NCBI GenBank assembly: GCA_003762875.1
Contig: RIBL01000009.1
Location: 50,766 to 114,765, forward strand
Length of the DNA stretch: 64,000 nt
Reading direction: 5' to 3'
Origin: Muribaculaceae bacterium Isolate-110 (HZI)
GTDB lineage: Bacteria; Bacteroidota; Bacteroidia; Bacteroidales; Muribaculaceae
Shown: positions 54,801-63,928 of the stretch, one piece after another
Layout: each line of letters opens with the position of its first letter
Position numbering within the stretch: position 1 is the first letter of the stretch
Program-made: the position numbers and the translations under genes
The notes under the pieces: generated by a model
The model's input: the letters and a program-made list of their open reading frames with translations, nothing else
What the model was told of the DNA's origin: nothing
Databases searched by the model: none

Positions 54801-55490
54801 ATGAAACACTTATTCCCCACACTTGCTATTGCTGTCGTGATGCTTTTCTCCTCGGCCTCGGCTTCGGCCCAGTCACTTTCTGACCTCCTCAAAGGTCTCG
54901 GCGGCCAGGGACAGTCGACAACTACCGAAAACACGTCCACACAGAAGAGCAGCGGCATCGGAGACATCCTTTCAGGTGTGGCCGGCGCACTCGGCCTCGG
55001 CAACTCCAAGGCCGGCATCGAGCAGTTGGCCGGCACATGGGCCTACGCGGGTCCGGCCGTAAGTTTCAAGAGCGACAATCTGCTACTCAAGGCGGGCGGC
55101 GCGGCTGCGGCTACTACTGTCGAGAAGAAACTTGAACCTTATTACAGCAAAGTCGGGCTCACCAAACTGGTGATTACAATCAATAACGACTCGACATTCA
55201 CTTTCAAGGCCAACCGCGCCACTCTTAACGGCACAATCGACCGCAATGACGGTGCCGGCACATATGTATTCCATTTCCAGGCCTTCCAGAAAGTCAACAT
55301 CGGCTCGATGGAGGCTTTCATACAGCTCACCGGCAACAATATGGAACTGACATTTGACGTCTCCAAGCTCATGGCCATCATGCAGCGCGTCAGTGCCCTG
55401 TCAGGCAGCTCCACACTCAAGGGTGCCTCGGCTCTGCTCGAGCAGTATGACGGCATGACCGCAGGTTTTGATCTCAAGAGGTCCAAATGA
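54801..55490 (+). CDS. DUF4923 (lipocalin-like) secreted protein
   Basis: About 229 residues from ATG 54801 (MKHLFPTLAIAVVMLF); ATG 54792 is 3 codons earlier. A signal peptide ending ASASAQ, then a low-complexity Gln/Ser/Thr and Gly segment, then a beta-barrel-like domain (LAGTWAYAGPAVSFKSDNLL to the C-terminus) as in DUF4923. Function unknown; may be periplasmic. 77 nt after the PCMD gene. Confidence 0.78.
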   Translation: MKHLFPTLAIAVVMLFSSASASAQSLSDLLKGLGGQGQSTTTENTSTQKSSGIGDILSGVAGALGLGNSKAGIEQLAGTWAYAGPAVSFKSDNLLLKAGGAAAATTVEKKLEPYYSKVGLTKLVITINNDSTFTFKANRATLNGTIDRNDGAGTYVFHFQAFQKVNIGSMEAFIQLTGNNMELTFDVSKLMAIMQRVSALSGSSTLKGASALLEQYDGMTAGFDLKRSK

Positions 55491-55500
55491 CATATAGACA

Positions 55501-56436
55501 ATGATTTCGGTCATAATACCGGCCTATAATGCGCAAGCCTATCTCCGGGAATGTCTGGAGAGTGTGCTTGCGCAGTCTTTTTCCGACTGGGAGGCTATAA
55601 TTGTCGATGACGGCTCTACCGACTCGACCCGGGAGATTGCCGCAGGCTTCACTGTCCGCGACAGCCGTTTTCGTCTTGTCTCCACCCCCAACGGCGGCCT
55701 GTCGTCGGCCCGAAATGCCGGTATAGCCGAAGCCCGAGGTCAATGGCTCACATATCTTGACAGCGACGATACTCTCTATCCCGACGCTCTTGCCAGACTT
55801 ATGGCCGCGACAACAGAGAATGTCGACATCGTTGTGGCCGGTTTAAGCCGTGACAGGGATGTCGCGGCCGTGACTGACGACAGCGTTGAGATAATGTCGG
55901 GGCTGACAGCTCTGGAGCGAGGCCTGTATCAGCGTGGTGTCACCACATCGGCATGTGCCAAACTGTTCAGTCGCAGGGTGGCGGACGGCATAACGTTTCC
56001 CGACGGGCTCTATTACGAAGATTTGCTCTATTGCGTCGAGACACTGCGCCGGTCGGCACGGGTGGCGGTGATTGGCGATGTCGTGTATTATTACCGCGAC
56101 AATCCGTCAAGTTTCATCAACACATTCTCCCCGCGTCGTCTTGACGTGTTGCGTGTCACGGCCCGGGTAGAGGAGTTGCTCGAGGGGGATGAGGAGTTGC
56201 TGCGTGCGGCGCGCTCCCGCAGGCTGAGTGCCTGTTTCAATATCTATGGACTGCTTGCCGTGCATGACCGCGACGGGCGTTACAGCGATGTAAGTTGCCG
56301 ATGCTGGACGCTCATTAAGGACTATCGCCGCGACAGTCTCTTCGACCCGCGCGTGCGTCTTAAAAACAAGGTGGGCATACTGCTCAGCTATATGGGCCCG
56401 AGAGTTTTCGGCTGTCTTGCCGGGATGGTCTACTGA
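55501..56436 (+). CDS. Family 2 glycosyltransferase
   Basis: GT-A glycosyltransferase, 311 residues. VIIPAYNAQAYL, IVDDGSTD and the DxD motif YLDSDDT are clear, then NGGLSSARNAG. No transmembrane segment. It starts 10 nt after the DUF4923 stop, and its 3' end overlaps the convergent glycosyltransferase gene by 7 nt. Sugar and acceptor unknown. Confidence 0.85.
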   Translation: MISVIIPAYNAQAYLRECLESVLAQSFSDWEAIIVDDGSTDSTREIAAGFTVRDSRFRLVSTPNGGLSSARNAGIAEARGQWLTYLDSDDTLYPDALARLMAATTENVDIVVAGLSRDRDVAAVTDDSVEIMSGLTALERGLYQRGVTTSACAKLFSRRVADGITFPDGLYYEDLLYCVETLRRSARVAVIGDVVYYYRDNPSSFINTFSPRRLDVLRVTARVEELLEGDEELLRAARSRRLSACFNIYGLLAVHDRDGRYSDVSCRCWTLIKDYRRDSLFDPRVRLKNKVGILLSYMGPRVFGCLAGMVY

Positions 56437-57233
56437 TAGCGGCTTATCGCATCGTTCATGTGGCCGCGCTCCTCGTCGCGCAGCCATCCCCACTTGTTGA
56501 AATAGCGTATCATATTGGTGACATGTATCCACAGCATGCGCGGTGAGTGATATGACGCCGCCCGATGGTGGTGTGTTATGGTGACTTCAGGCCAGTAGAG
56601 TGTGCGGTAGTGGCGGTGGATGCGGCGTGTAAGGTCGATGTCCTCGGGATACATGAAGAAACGCTCGTCAAACAGCCCCGCAGTCCTTAGCGCGTCCTTG
56701 CGCATAAACATGAAGCTCCCCTGATGATATGGTATGTCCCAGGTCATGGTGTCGTCGAGATGTTTCAGCAGATACTTGTCGCGCATGGCCTTGAAAAACC
56801 GCTTGGGGAGAAACCTCCTTATGAAGACGTCGGCGGGCGATGGGAGACGCCGGCATGTGTATTGCTTCGTCCCGTCCGAGTCTGTCATGCGGGGCTGAAG
56901 AGTGCCCGCGTCGGGGTGGACGAGCATATAACGGTGTATGTCGGATATTGCCTGCGGCTCAAACTCCAGGTCACTGTTCATTACCAGATGAAACTCACAA
57001 TCGTCTCGGTCGAGCTCGCGGCGCATAGCTATATTGTGGCCGGCCCCGTAGCCCGTGTTGTCGTTGGCTATGTAGATTATGCCGGGATGTGAGGCGGCCC
57101 ACTCTTCGATGAGCCGGTCGCGGCTGTTGTCTATGACATAGATGCGCGCCACCTCGCGGCAGTCAAGTGACCTGAGGCATGTGTCGAGTTCGCTTAGCGG
57201 TGTGTGATATGTGACGATTGAAACGCTTACCAT
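56430..57233 (-). CDS. Family 2 glycosyltransferase (rhamnosyltransferase-like)
   Basis: 267 residues; VSIVTYHTPLSEL, VIDNSRD, NTGYGAGHNIAM and MNSDLEFE resemble WbbL-type rhamnosyltransferases of cell-wall or O-antigen synthesis. Downstream WDIPYHQGSFMFMRKD fits. The specificity is not certain. Convergent with the previous glycosyltransferase. Confidence 0.82.
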   Translation of the reverse strand: MVSVSIVTYHTPLSELDTCLRSLDCREVARIYVIDNSRDRLIEEWAASHPGIIYIANDNTGYGAGHNIAMRRELDRDDCEFHLVMNSDLEFEPQAISDIHRYMLVHPDAGTLQPRMTDSDGTKQYTCRRLPSPADVFIRRFLPKRFFKAMRDKYLLKHLDDTMTWDIPYHQGSFMFMRKDALRTAGLFDERFFMYPEDIDLTRRIHRHYRTLYWPEVTITHHHRAASYHSPRMLWIHVTNMIRYFNKWGWLRDEERGHMNDAISRYQ

Positions 57234-57298
57234 GCGTTTTTACAACGTTTTTTCATACAATTTTATTGCGATTTGACGTGTGAGTCGGAATTGTTTTG

Positions 57299-57306
57299 TA
57301 TTTTTG
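57299..57306 (+). promoter_or_regulatory. -7 box upstream of the NAD(P)HX repair gene
   Basis: TATTTTTG, 38 nt before ATG 57344. TTTG at 57272-57275 leaves a 23-nt spacer, longer than ideal. Confidence 0.45.
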
Positions 57307-57343
57307 CGTGGGGAAAAATGCCCCCGGTAAAAACAGCCTATCT

Positions 57344-58858
57344 ATGAAGATTTTTAATACAGAAAATATACGCAAGATTGACCGCATCACCATCGAGGAA
57401 GAGGGCGTAAGCTCTCAGGAACTCATACGCCGTGTCGCCGAAGGGGTGGCCGGCGAGATTATAGGCCGCTGGAGCCCGTCGACCCCGGTAGTGATATTTG
57501 CCGGCTCGGGCAACAATGGTGCCGATGCCCTCGTGGTGGGACGCCTCCTGCTTGAAGCGGGATTCTATCCGCGCATATTGCTGTTTAACTTCAAAGGCAA
57601 CTCGCTCTCGCGCGACTGCGATATTGCCAAGCGCGAGCTTCTCTCCACAGGCTATAACGGACTGATGGAGATTATCGACCGGGCCGAGCTCCCCTCGCTC
57701 ACGCCCGACCACCTCGTTATCGACGGTCTTTTCGGCTCGGGTCTGCGCGACCCGCTCGAGGGTGGGTTCATGATGCTGGCCCGCAACATCAGCGAGTCGG
57801 GTGCCACGGTCATATCCATCGACGTCCCATCGGGCATGTTTGGCGAATGGAACGCCCGCGTCATAGGCCGCAATGTGGTTCACGCCACTCTCACGATGGC
57901 CATTCAGTTTCCGCGTCTGTCGTTTTTCCTTGGTGACAACGCCGAGCTTGTGGGCAAATGGAAGGTTATCGACATAGGTCTGAGCAACCGCGCCATCATG
58001 GAGACACCGACAAAATATTTCTACGTGGAGCGTGACGAGGTACGCGCTGTGCTTAAGCCGCGCAAACCCTTTTCGTCCAAGTCCGATTATGGCCACGCGC
58101 TTCTCTTTGCCGGATGTTACGGCATGGCAGGCGCGGCCGTGATGGCAGCCCGTGGCGCGCTGCGCAGCGGAGTGGGCAAACTGACCGTGCACAGTGCCCG
58201 TGCCGCCTTCCCGGTGATTCAGAGCCAGGTGCCCGAAGCTCTTTTCTCGGCCGACCGTCACGAAAATGTCATCTCCGACATGTCGGCCCGCTTCAACTGT
58301 TCGGCCATAGGCGTAGGCCCGGGCATAGGCACCAACGACGCCACCCGCGGAGCCTTCGAGACTCTCGTCAAGAGTTATAAGCGTCCGCTCGTCATCGATG
58401 CCGACGCCCTTAACGCCATAGCCAAAAATCAGACAATTCTCGACCATATAGCCCCCGGCTCGATACTCACTCCTCATGCCGGAGAGTTTGACCGCATCTT
58501 CGGCACCCAGACCTCCGACGAGGGACGTCTGCTCAAAGCCGTCGAGGTGTCACACCGCTATAAACTGCTGATTGTGCTCAAGGGCCGATACACTGCCACA
58601 GTGCGCCCCGACGGCAAAGTGTTTTTCAACTCGTCGGGCACTCCCGCCATGGCCACAGCCGGCAGCGGCGACGTGCTGACGGGCATCATCACCTCGCTCC
58701 TGGCCCAGGGTTACAAGCCCGAGACTGCATCGGTGGCCGGTGTGTATATCCACGGGCTGGCCGGCGAGATGGCTGCCGAGACACAGGGCGAATATGGCAC
58801 CACGGCCATGGACATAGCCTCATGCGTCGGACGTGCTGTCAAGGCTATCATGGAGTGA
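57344..58858 (+). CDS. nnrD: Bifunctional NAD(P)HX epimerase/dehydratase
   Basis: Repairs hydrated NAD(P)H. The N-terminal YjeF epimerase domain (about 1-215) has FAGSGNNGADALVVG and IDGLFGSGLRDP; the C-terminal ADP-dependent dehydratase domain (about 230-500) has the kinase-like ITPHAGEF-type motif (LTPHAGEFDRIFG) and AGSGDVLTGII. 504 residues from ATG 57344; the frame upstream is open but non-homologous. A GTTTAGAG-type repeat follows the stop. Confidence 0.93.
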   Translation: MKIFNTENIRKIDRITIEEEGVSSQELIRRVAEGVAGEIIGRWSPSTPVVIFAGSGNNGADALVVGRLLLEAGFYPRILLFNFKGNSLSRDCDIAKRELLSTGYNGLMEIIDRAELPSLTPDHLVIDGLFGSGLRDPLEGGFMMLARNISESGATVISIDVPSGMFGEWNARVIGRNVVHATLTMAIQFPRLSFFLGDNAELVGKWKVIDIGLSNRAIMETPTKYFYVERDEVRAVLKPRKPFSSKSDYGHALLFAGCYGMAGAAVMAARGALRSGVGKLTVHSARAAFPVIQSQVPEALFSADRHENVISDMSARFNCSAIGVGPGIGTNDATRGAFETLVKSYKRPLVIDADALNAIAKNQTILDHIAPGSILTPHAGEFDRIFGTQTSDEGRLLKAVEVSHRYKLLIVLKGRYTATVRPDGKVFFNSSGTPAMATAGSGDVLTGIITSLLAQGYKPETASVAGVYIHGLAGEMAAETQGEYGTTAMDIASCVGRAVKAIME

Positions 58859-58901
58859 GGGATAGTTTAGAGTTGAAAGTTTAGAGTATATATAGACCAT
58901 C

Positions 58902-59993
58902 ATGAAAAGTCAGATAATAGCCCTTATGCTCGGTGCATGCGCTGTCGCCGGCACTTCGGCCCAGACCACCAGCAAACTCACCGCCTCCAAGGCCAACGAG
59001 TACGGATTGATCTACACGCTGCCGCTCACCTCGTTTGAGGTGACAATCGCAGCCGAGAAGACCGTCAGGACTCCGGGCGAATTTTATCAGTATGCCAAGA
59101 AGTATCTCAACACCGATCCCATACTCGCTCCCTCCGTGTCGTGGCGCATCACCGACGCCGTAATCGAGCAGACCGCCTATCCTGATGTCAACGAGCGTTA
59201 TCTCGTCACGCTCAAGGGAGGCAACGGAGTGTTTATCACTGTCAATGACTCTAATTATCCCATAGCAGTCAACGATGACAGCACCGACGGCTTGATCGAA
59301 CCGGTCGACAGACCTCAGGCCGTAGAGGCCCAGCCCACCATACTCGAGCGGTCCGTAGCTCGTCAGGCCATGACGCCCGAGATGATTCAGAGCAAATCGT
59401 CGGCCAAGCGCGCCGAGCTTGCTGCTGCCAAGATATATGAGCTCCGCACCAACCGCAACGAGATTATCTCCGGACAGGCCGATGCGATGCCATCTGACGG
59501 CGCGGCCATGAAGCTGGCACTCGAGCAGATTGCGGCTCAGGAAGAAGCCCTGACCGCCATGTTTATCGGCACCGTTCAGACTTCGGTCGAGGTACGCACC
59601 TATCGTTTCGAGGTGCCTGTCGACGGTGCACCCGAGCGTACGGTGGTGGCGCGATTGTCGGCTGTCGACGGACTCGTATCGGCCGACGACCTTTCGGGCG
59701 CGCCGATATATGTAACCGTCACCCCGCAGACGCGCGGCGAGTTGCCTCTGAATGAAAAAGGTATCGCCAAGACCTTCCCCAAAGGCGGTGTGGCTTATCG
59801 TATCCCCGGCACAGCCCGCGTCGACGTGACATATGACGGCGAGACACTTGCCGACGGCACCTATGAAGTGGCGCAGTATGGTGTGGTGTTCGGTCTCGAC
59901 CCCGCGCTCTTCACTTCCAAGAAATCACCCGCCTATCTCCGCTTCAATCCTCTCACCGGCTCAATCCGCGAGCTCGGCACCATCAGCGAATAA
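58902..59993 (+). CDS. DUF4831 family protein
   Basis: 363 residues with a signal peptide (about 1-20, TSAQ). YGLIYTLPLTSFEVTIAAEK at the start of the mature part and the later KIYELRTNRNEIISGQAD are features of DUF4831, a Bacteroidales-specific family without known function. Probably periplasmic or outer-membrane associated. Followed by an intrinsic terminator. Confidence 0.82.
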   Translation: MKSQIIALMLGACAVAGTSAQTTSKLTASKANEYGLIYTLPLTSFEVTIAAEKTVRTPGEFYQYAKKYLNTDPILAPSVSWRITDAVIEQTAYPDVNERYLVTLKGGNGVFITVNDSNYPIAVNDDSTDGLIEPVDRPQAVEAQPTILERSVARQAMTPEMIQSKSSAKRAELAAAKIYELRTNRNEIISGQADAMPSDGAAMKLALEQIAAQEEALTAMFIGTVQTSVEVRTYRFEVPVDGAPERTVVARLSAVDGLVSADDLSGAPIYVTVTPQTRGELPLNEKGIAKTFPKGGVAYRIPGTARVDVTYDGETLADGTYEVAQYGVVFGLDPALFTSKKSPAYLRFNPLTGSIRELGTISE

Positions 59994-60097
59994 TCCGGGA
60001 GCATTGTAAAACTGCTAATTGATGGAAAACGAAAATTCGGCGATTCTGGACCGCTGACGTTGACTGCAATCAGCTCGCAAAATGTTATAATTGTATA

Positions 60098-60136
60098 AAT
60101 CAAGTCTCTGCGTCTGGCCGAGGCTTGATTTTTTTG
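60098..60136 (+). terminator. Intrinsic terminator after the DUF4831 gene
   Basis: AATCAAGTCTC (60098-60108) pairs with GAGGCTTGATT (60120-60130) with one U.G, then a T-run to 60135. Its right arm contains the CTTG used as the -33 box of the next promoter. Confidence 0.8.
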
Positions 60137-60155
60137 TTGTTAATTGCTATCTTTG
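60124..60155 (+). promoter_or_regulatory. GH53-GH2 promoter overlapping a terminator
   Basis: CTTG (60124-60127), 20-nt spacer, TATCTTTG (60148-60155). The leader to ATG 60237 is about 75 nt. Confidence 0.65.
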
Positions 60156-60236
60156 TATAGCAGTCGGTCACGTGGAGCCGGCTGCGGCAATCCAATCGTG
60201 AGATTATATCCTTTTATCATTACGCAAACAATCCTG

Positions 60237-61322
60237 ATGAATATATCCAAAGGAATCCTGTTGGGGTTGACGGCCATGTGTTGTTGCGGCCTGAGCCTGC
60301 TGGCGTCGTGTGGTGGAGATGAGGTGACACAATTGTCGCCCGAGCCACCGACGAGCGAGACGGAGCGGCGGTTTGTGACTGGTGCAGATGTAAGCTGGCT
60401 CACGCAACTCGAAAAGGAGGGCCGTAAGTTCTATACCCGTTCGGGCGAAGAGAAGGAGTGTATGCGTCTGCTCCGTGACGACTGTGGTGTCGGGGCGATA
60501 CGTCTGCGCGTATGGCTCGACCCGGCCGACGGCTGGAACGGCACCGACGATGTGTTGCTCAAGGCCCGCCGGGCCCGCGACCTCGGTCTCGACCTGATGA
60601 TTGACTTCCATTTCCGTGACACATGGGCCGATCCCGGTCAGCAGGACGTGCCGGCCCAATGGGTGTCGCTCGGCATCGACGGTCTCAGAGAGGCTGTCGC
60701 AATGCATGTCACCGATCTGCTCGGCCGTCTCAAGGCCGAGGGTATCGCTCCCAAGTGGGTGCAGATAGGCAACGAGACTCCCGACGGCATGCTCTTTCCG
60801 CTCGGCAAAGCTTCGGAGCATCCCGAAAATTTCGCCTCGCTCGTCACTGCCGGATATGACGCCGTGAAATCGGTGTTTCCCGATGCCGCGGTCATAGTGC
60901 ATGTGGACAACGGTCATAACCAAGAGCGGTTTACGTGGCTTTTTGACATTCTCAAGGCCAATGATGCCCGATATGACATAATAGGCATGTCGCTCTATCC
61001 GTGGCCGGCCGGTGACTGGATGAGATATGCCTCCGCCTGTCTTGACAATGCCCGTGCCCTCACCGCGCGTTACGGCAAACCTGTAATGATATGTGAGGTC
61101 GGCATGCCCTATGACGAGCCCGACATGGCGTATGACCTGCTGACGTATCTTTGCGACAACGGCCGTGACAAGGGCATAGTCGAAGGCGTCTTCTATTGGG
61201 AACCCGAAGCTCCGGCCGGATATAACGGCGGGTATGACAAGGGGTGTTTTGACAACGGCCGCCCCACACGAGCCCTCGATGCGTTTAAAAATATATCTAA
61301 AAAATCTGATAAGAAACAATGA
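60237..61322 (+). CDS. GH53 endo-beta-1,4-galactanase lipoprotein
   Basis: 361 residues from ATG 60237 (MNISKGILLGLTAM), with a lipoprotein signal ending LLASC. The barrel has FVTGADVSWLTQLE, RLRVWLDPADGWN, DFHFRDTWADPGQQ, the acid/base Glu in IGNETPDGML and the nucleophile Glu in MICEVGMPY, all typical of galactan-degrading GH53. Likely on the outer-membrane surface, releasing galacto-oligosaccharides. Its stop overlaps the GH2 start by 4 nt. Confidence 0.9.
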   Translation: MNISKGILLGLTAMCCCGLSLLASCGGDEVTQLSPEPPTSETERRFVTGADVSWLTQLEKEGRKFYTRSGEEKECMRLLRDDCGVGAIRLRVWLDPADGWNGTDDVLLKARRARDLGLDLMIDFHFRDTWADPGQQDVPAQWVSLGIDGLREAVAMHVTDLLGRLKAEGIAPKWVQIGNETPDGMLFPLGKASEHPENFASLVTAGYDAVKSVFPDAAVIVHVDNGHNQERFTWLFDILKANDARYDIIGMSLYPWPAGDWMRYASACLDNARALTARYGKPVMICEVGMPYDEPDMAYDLLTYLCDNGRDKGIVEGVFYWEPEAPAGYNGGYDKGCFDNGRPTRALDAFKNISKKSDKKQ

Positions 61323-63748
61323 ATACAACTGTAAAAATATTTTCAGCCGCGCTGCTCGGCTCGTTAGGACTGACGGTCATGGCGCAGCGCAATGTCGACA
61401 CTCTCAATGACGGCTGGCGGTTTGCCAAAGGCGCGCCCGACGAGGCCAAGGAGTGGCAGAGTGTGCGAGTGCCCCACGACTGGGCCATCTACGGACCATT
61501 CTCGCGCGACAACGACCTGCAGGTGGTGGCCGTGAAGCAGAACGGCGAGACCGAGGAGACGGTCAAGACCGGCCGCACGGGCGGACTCCCCTTCATAGGC
61601 AAAGGCACGTATCGCACCACATTTGAGGTGCCTGACACAGCCGGTCGCTCGGTGACTCTCGTGTTTGACGGAGCCATGAGCAACGCCCGTGTCAAGGTCA
61701 ACGGCCGCGAGGTGGCTTTTTGGCCCTATGGCTACAACTCGTTTTATGTCAATGTAGACGATGCTGTGGTGCCCGGCGACAATGAACTTGAGGTGGCGTT
61801 GGAAAACTATGAGAAGGCCTCGCGCTGGTATCCCGGAGCCGGCCTCTACCGCAATGTGCGTGTGGTCAATACCGACCGGGTCCACATACCCGTGTGGGGC
61901 ACCTATGTCACAACTCCCAAGGTGAGCCGCGACTATGCGTCGGTCAACCTTGAGATGAAGATTGACGGTGCGGCCAAGGGTGAAAAGGTTGAGGTAAACA
62001 CTGTGGTGCTTGACCCGCAGGGACGCAAGGTGGCCGAGGATGTCTCGACCTATCATGCCCATGGGCAGAAGTTTGCCCAGAATTTTCTCGTCAATAAGCC
62101 CGAGCTGTGGAGCCCCGACTCACCGTCGCTCTACACTGCCCGTACCACTCTTAGTGTCGGAGGCCGTGAGGTGGACTGCTATGACACACGTTTCGGCATA
62201 CGTTCGCTCGAATATGTGCCGGAGAAGGGATTTTTCCTCAATGGCGAGGTGACGAAGTTTAAGGGCGTGTGCAACCACCACGACCTCGGCCCGCTCGGCG
62301 CGGCGGTCAACCGCTCGGCCCTGCGCCATCAGATAGAACTGCTCAAGGATATGGGTGTCAACGCCATACGCACATCCCACAACATGCCCGCCCCCGAGCT
62401 CGTGGAGCTGTGTGACGAGATGGGTGTCATGCTCATGATCGAGCCGTTTGACGACTGGGGATTCCGACCCAAGTCGCCCAACGGTTACGGCTCGGTCTTT
62501 GCCGACTGGGCTGAGAAGGATATTACCAACATGGTGGAGCATTACCGCAATTCACCCTCGGTGGTGATGTGGTCGATAGGCAATGAGGTTCCCTCGCAGT
62601 GGGGGCCCGGCGGGGTAGGGGAGCTGACTATGCTTCAGGACCTCGTGCACAGTCTCGACCCTACTCGCCCCGTGACCTGCGGAATGGACCAGATAAGATC
62701 GGTGCTCGACAACGGTTTTGCCGCCGCGCTCGATATCCCCGGCTTCAACTATAAGCCACAGTATTACGACAAGGCCTATGCCAAGCTGCCTCAGAAACTC
62801 ATCCTCGGCTCCGAAACCGCATCTACCGTCTCGTCGCGTGGAGTCTACCATTTCCCCGTTGAGTTTGGCGAGCATCACGTGGTGATGCACTCCGACAACC
62901 AGTCCAACAGTTATGACAACGAGTCGTGCACATGGTCCAACACGCCCGACATCGACTTTGCCATGGACGATGACCGTGACTGGGTGATGGGCCAGTTTGT
63001 CTGGACAGGCTTTGACTATCTCGGCGAGCCGTCGCCCTACGACACCGATGCCTGGCCAAGTCACAGCTCTGTATTCGGCATCATCGACCTTGCCTCGCTC
63101 CCCAAAGACCGTTACTATCTCTACCGCTCGAAATGGAACGAGCGCGACACCACCCTTCACATTCTTCCCCACTGGAACTGGCCCGGACGCGAGGGTAAGG
63201 TAACGCCGGTCTTTGTCTACACCAATTTTCCCAAAGCCGAGCTCTTTATCAACGGCAAGAGCCAAGGCATGCGCGAAAAGAATGATTCCACCTGTCAGAC
63301 CCGTTATCGCCTCATGTGGATGGACACCCGCTATGAGCCGGGCGAGGTCAGGGTTGTGGCCTATGACGCCAATGGCAACCGTGCTGCCGAGCGCGTGATA
63401 CGCACGGCCGGCAAGCCTCATCATCTTGTGGTGACCCCTAACCGCCATACACTCTCGGCTGATGGCGACGACCTGATATATTTCACCGTGCAGGTGGCCG
63501 ACAAGGATGGCAATATAGTCCCGACCGATTCGAGAATGGTAAAATTTTCGGTAACGGGAGCCGGCTCTTTCGAGGCCACGGCCAACGGCGACCCCACATG
63601 CGTGCTGCCTTTCCAGAATCCCAAGATGAAACTGTTTAGCGGCGCGGCCACAGCCATAGCCCGCAGCGGCAAGACTCCCGGCTCGCTGATATTCAAGGCC
63701 ACAGCCCCCGGCGTAAAACCAGCCACTGTCACTGTCGACGTGCAGTAG
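61319..63748 (+). CDS. GH2 beta-galactosidase, secreted
   Basis: 809 residues with a signal peptide (about 1-22, VMAQ). Sugar-binding jellyroll, Ig-like domain, then the TIM barrel with acid/base Glu423 in WSIGNEVPS and nucleophile Glu499 in ILGSETAS; two further beta domains follow. Position next to GH53 suggests it removes galactose from galactan oligomers in the periplasm. Starts within the GH53 stop (ATGA). Confidence 0.9.
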   Translation: MNTTVKIFSAALLGSLGLTVMAQRNVDTLNDGWRFAKGAPDEAKEWQSVRVPHDWAIYGPFSRDNDLQVVAVKQNGETEETVKTGRTGGLPFIGKGTYRTTFEVPDTAGRSVTLVFDGAMSNARVKVNGREVAFWPYGYNSFYVNVDDAVVPGDNELEVALENYEKASRWYPGAGLYRNVRVVNTDRVHIPVWGTYVTTPKVSRDYASVNLEMKIDGAAKGEKVEVNTVVLDPQGRKVAEDVSTYHAHGQKFAQNFLVNKPELWSPDSPSLYTARTTLSVGGREVDCYDTRFGIRSLEYVPEKGFFLNGEVTKFKGVCNHHDLGPLGAAVNRSALRHQIELLKDMGVNAIRTSHNMPAPELVELCDEMGVMLMIEPFDDWGFRPKSPNGYGSVFADWAEKDITNMVEHYRNSPSVVMWSIGNEVPSQWGPGGVGELTMLQDLVHSLDPTRPVTCGMDQIRSVLDNGFAAALDIPGFNYKPQYYDKAYAKLPQKLILGSETASTVSSRGVYHFPVEFGEHHVVMHSDNQSNSYDNESCTWSNTPDIDFAMDDDRDWVMGQFVWTGFDYLGEPSPYDTDAWPSHSSVFGIIDLASLPKDRYYLYRSKWNERDTTLHILPHWNWPGREGKVTPVFVYTNFPKAELFINGKSQGMREKNDSTCQTRYRLMWMDTRYEPGEVRVVAYDANGNRAAERVIRTAGKPHHLVVTPNRHTLSADGDDLIYFTVQVADKDGNIVPTDSRMVKFSVTGAGSFEATANGDPTCVLPFQNPKMKLFSGAATAIARSGKTPGSLIFKATAPGVKPATVTVDVQ

Positions 63749-63770
63749 ACGGTGGGAGATACAAAAGGAG

Positions 63771-63873
63771 GACACAAGTCTCATAAGAAACAAAAGTTTT
63801 TAATTTTTTACGGCTGGAAAAATCATACGGCCTGTGAAAATTAAAAACTTTTGTTTCTTATGAGACTTGTGTC
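63771..63873. repeat. Palindromic CAWAAG-unit element, copy 3
   Basis: Perfect 37-nt arms (63771-63807 and 63837-63873) around a 29-nt loop, 22 nt after the GH2 stop. It is preceded by GAGATACAAAAGGAG (63756-63770) and followed by a small CGGCTCAAGCCG stem. The arm units CACAAGTCT, CATAAGAAA and CAAAAGTTT are 9 nt long. Confidence 0.88.
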
Positions 63874-63916
63874 GGCTCAAGCCGAAAACCCAGTGCATGA
63901 ATTTAGAGAAAAGTGT

Positions 63917-63924
63917 TAAATTTG
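63917..63924 (+). promoter_or_regulatory. -7 box at the window end
   Basis: TAAATTTG ends 4 nt before ATG 63929; no clear -33 box. Confidence 0.4.
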
Positions 63925-63928
63925 TGGC

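Noticed and set aside
57338..58477. Minus-strand frame of about 380 codons opposite nnrD
   Set aside because: Antisense shadow of a well-supported enzyme; no motif seen.
62552..63793. Long minus-strand open frame opposite the GH2 gene
   Set aside because: Same antisense shadow effect; no start context or family match, while the plus-strand GH2 has full catalytic motifs.
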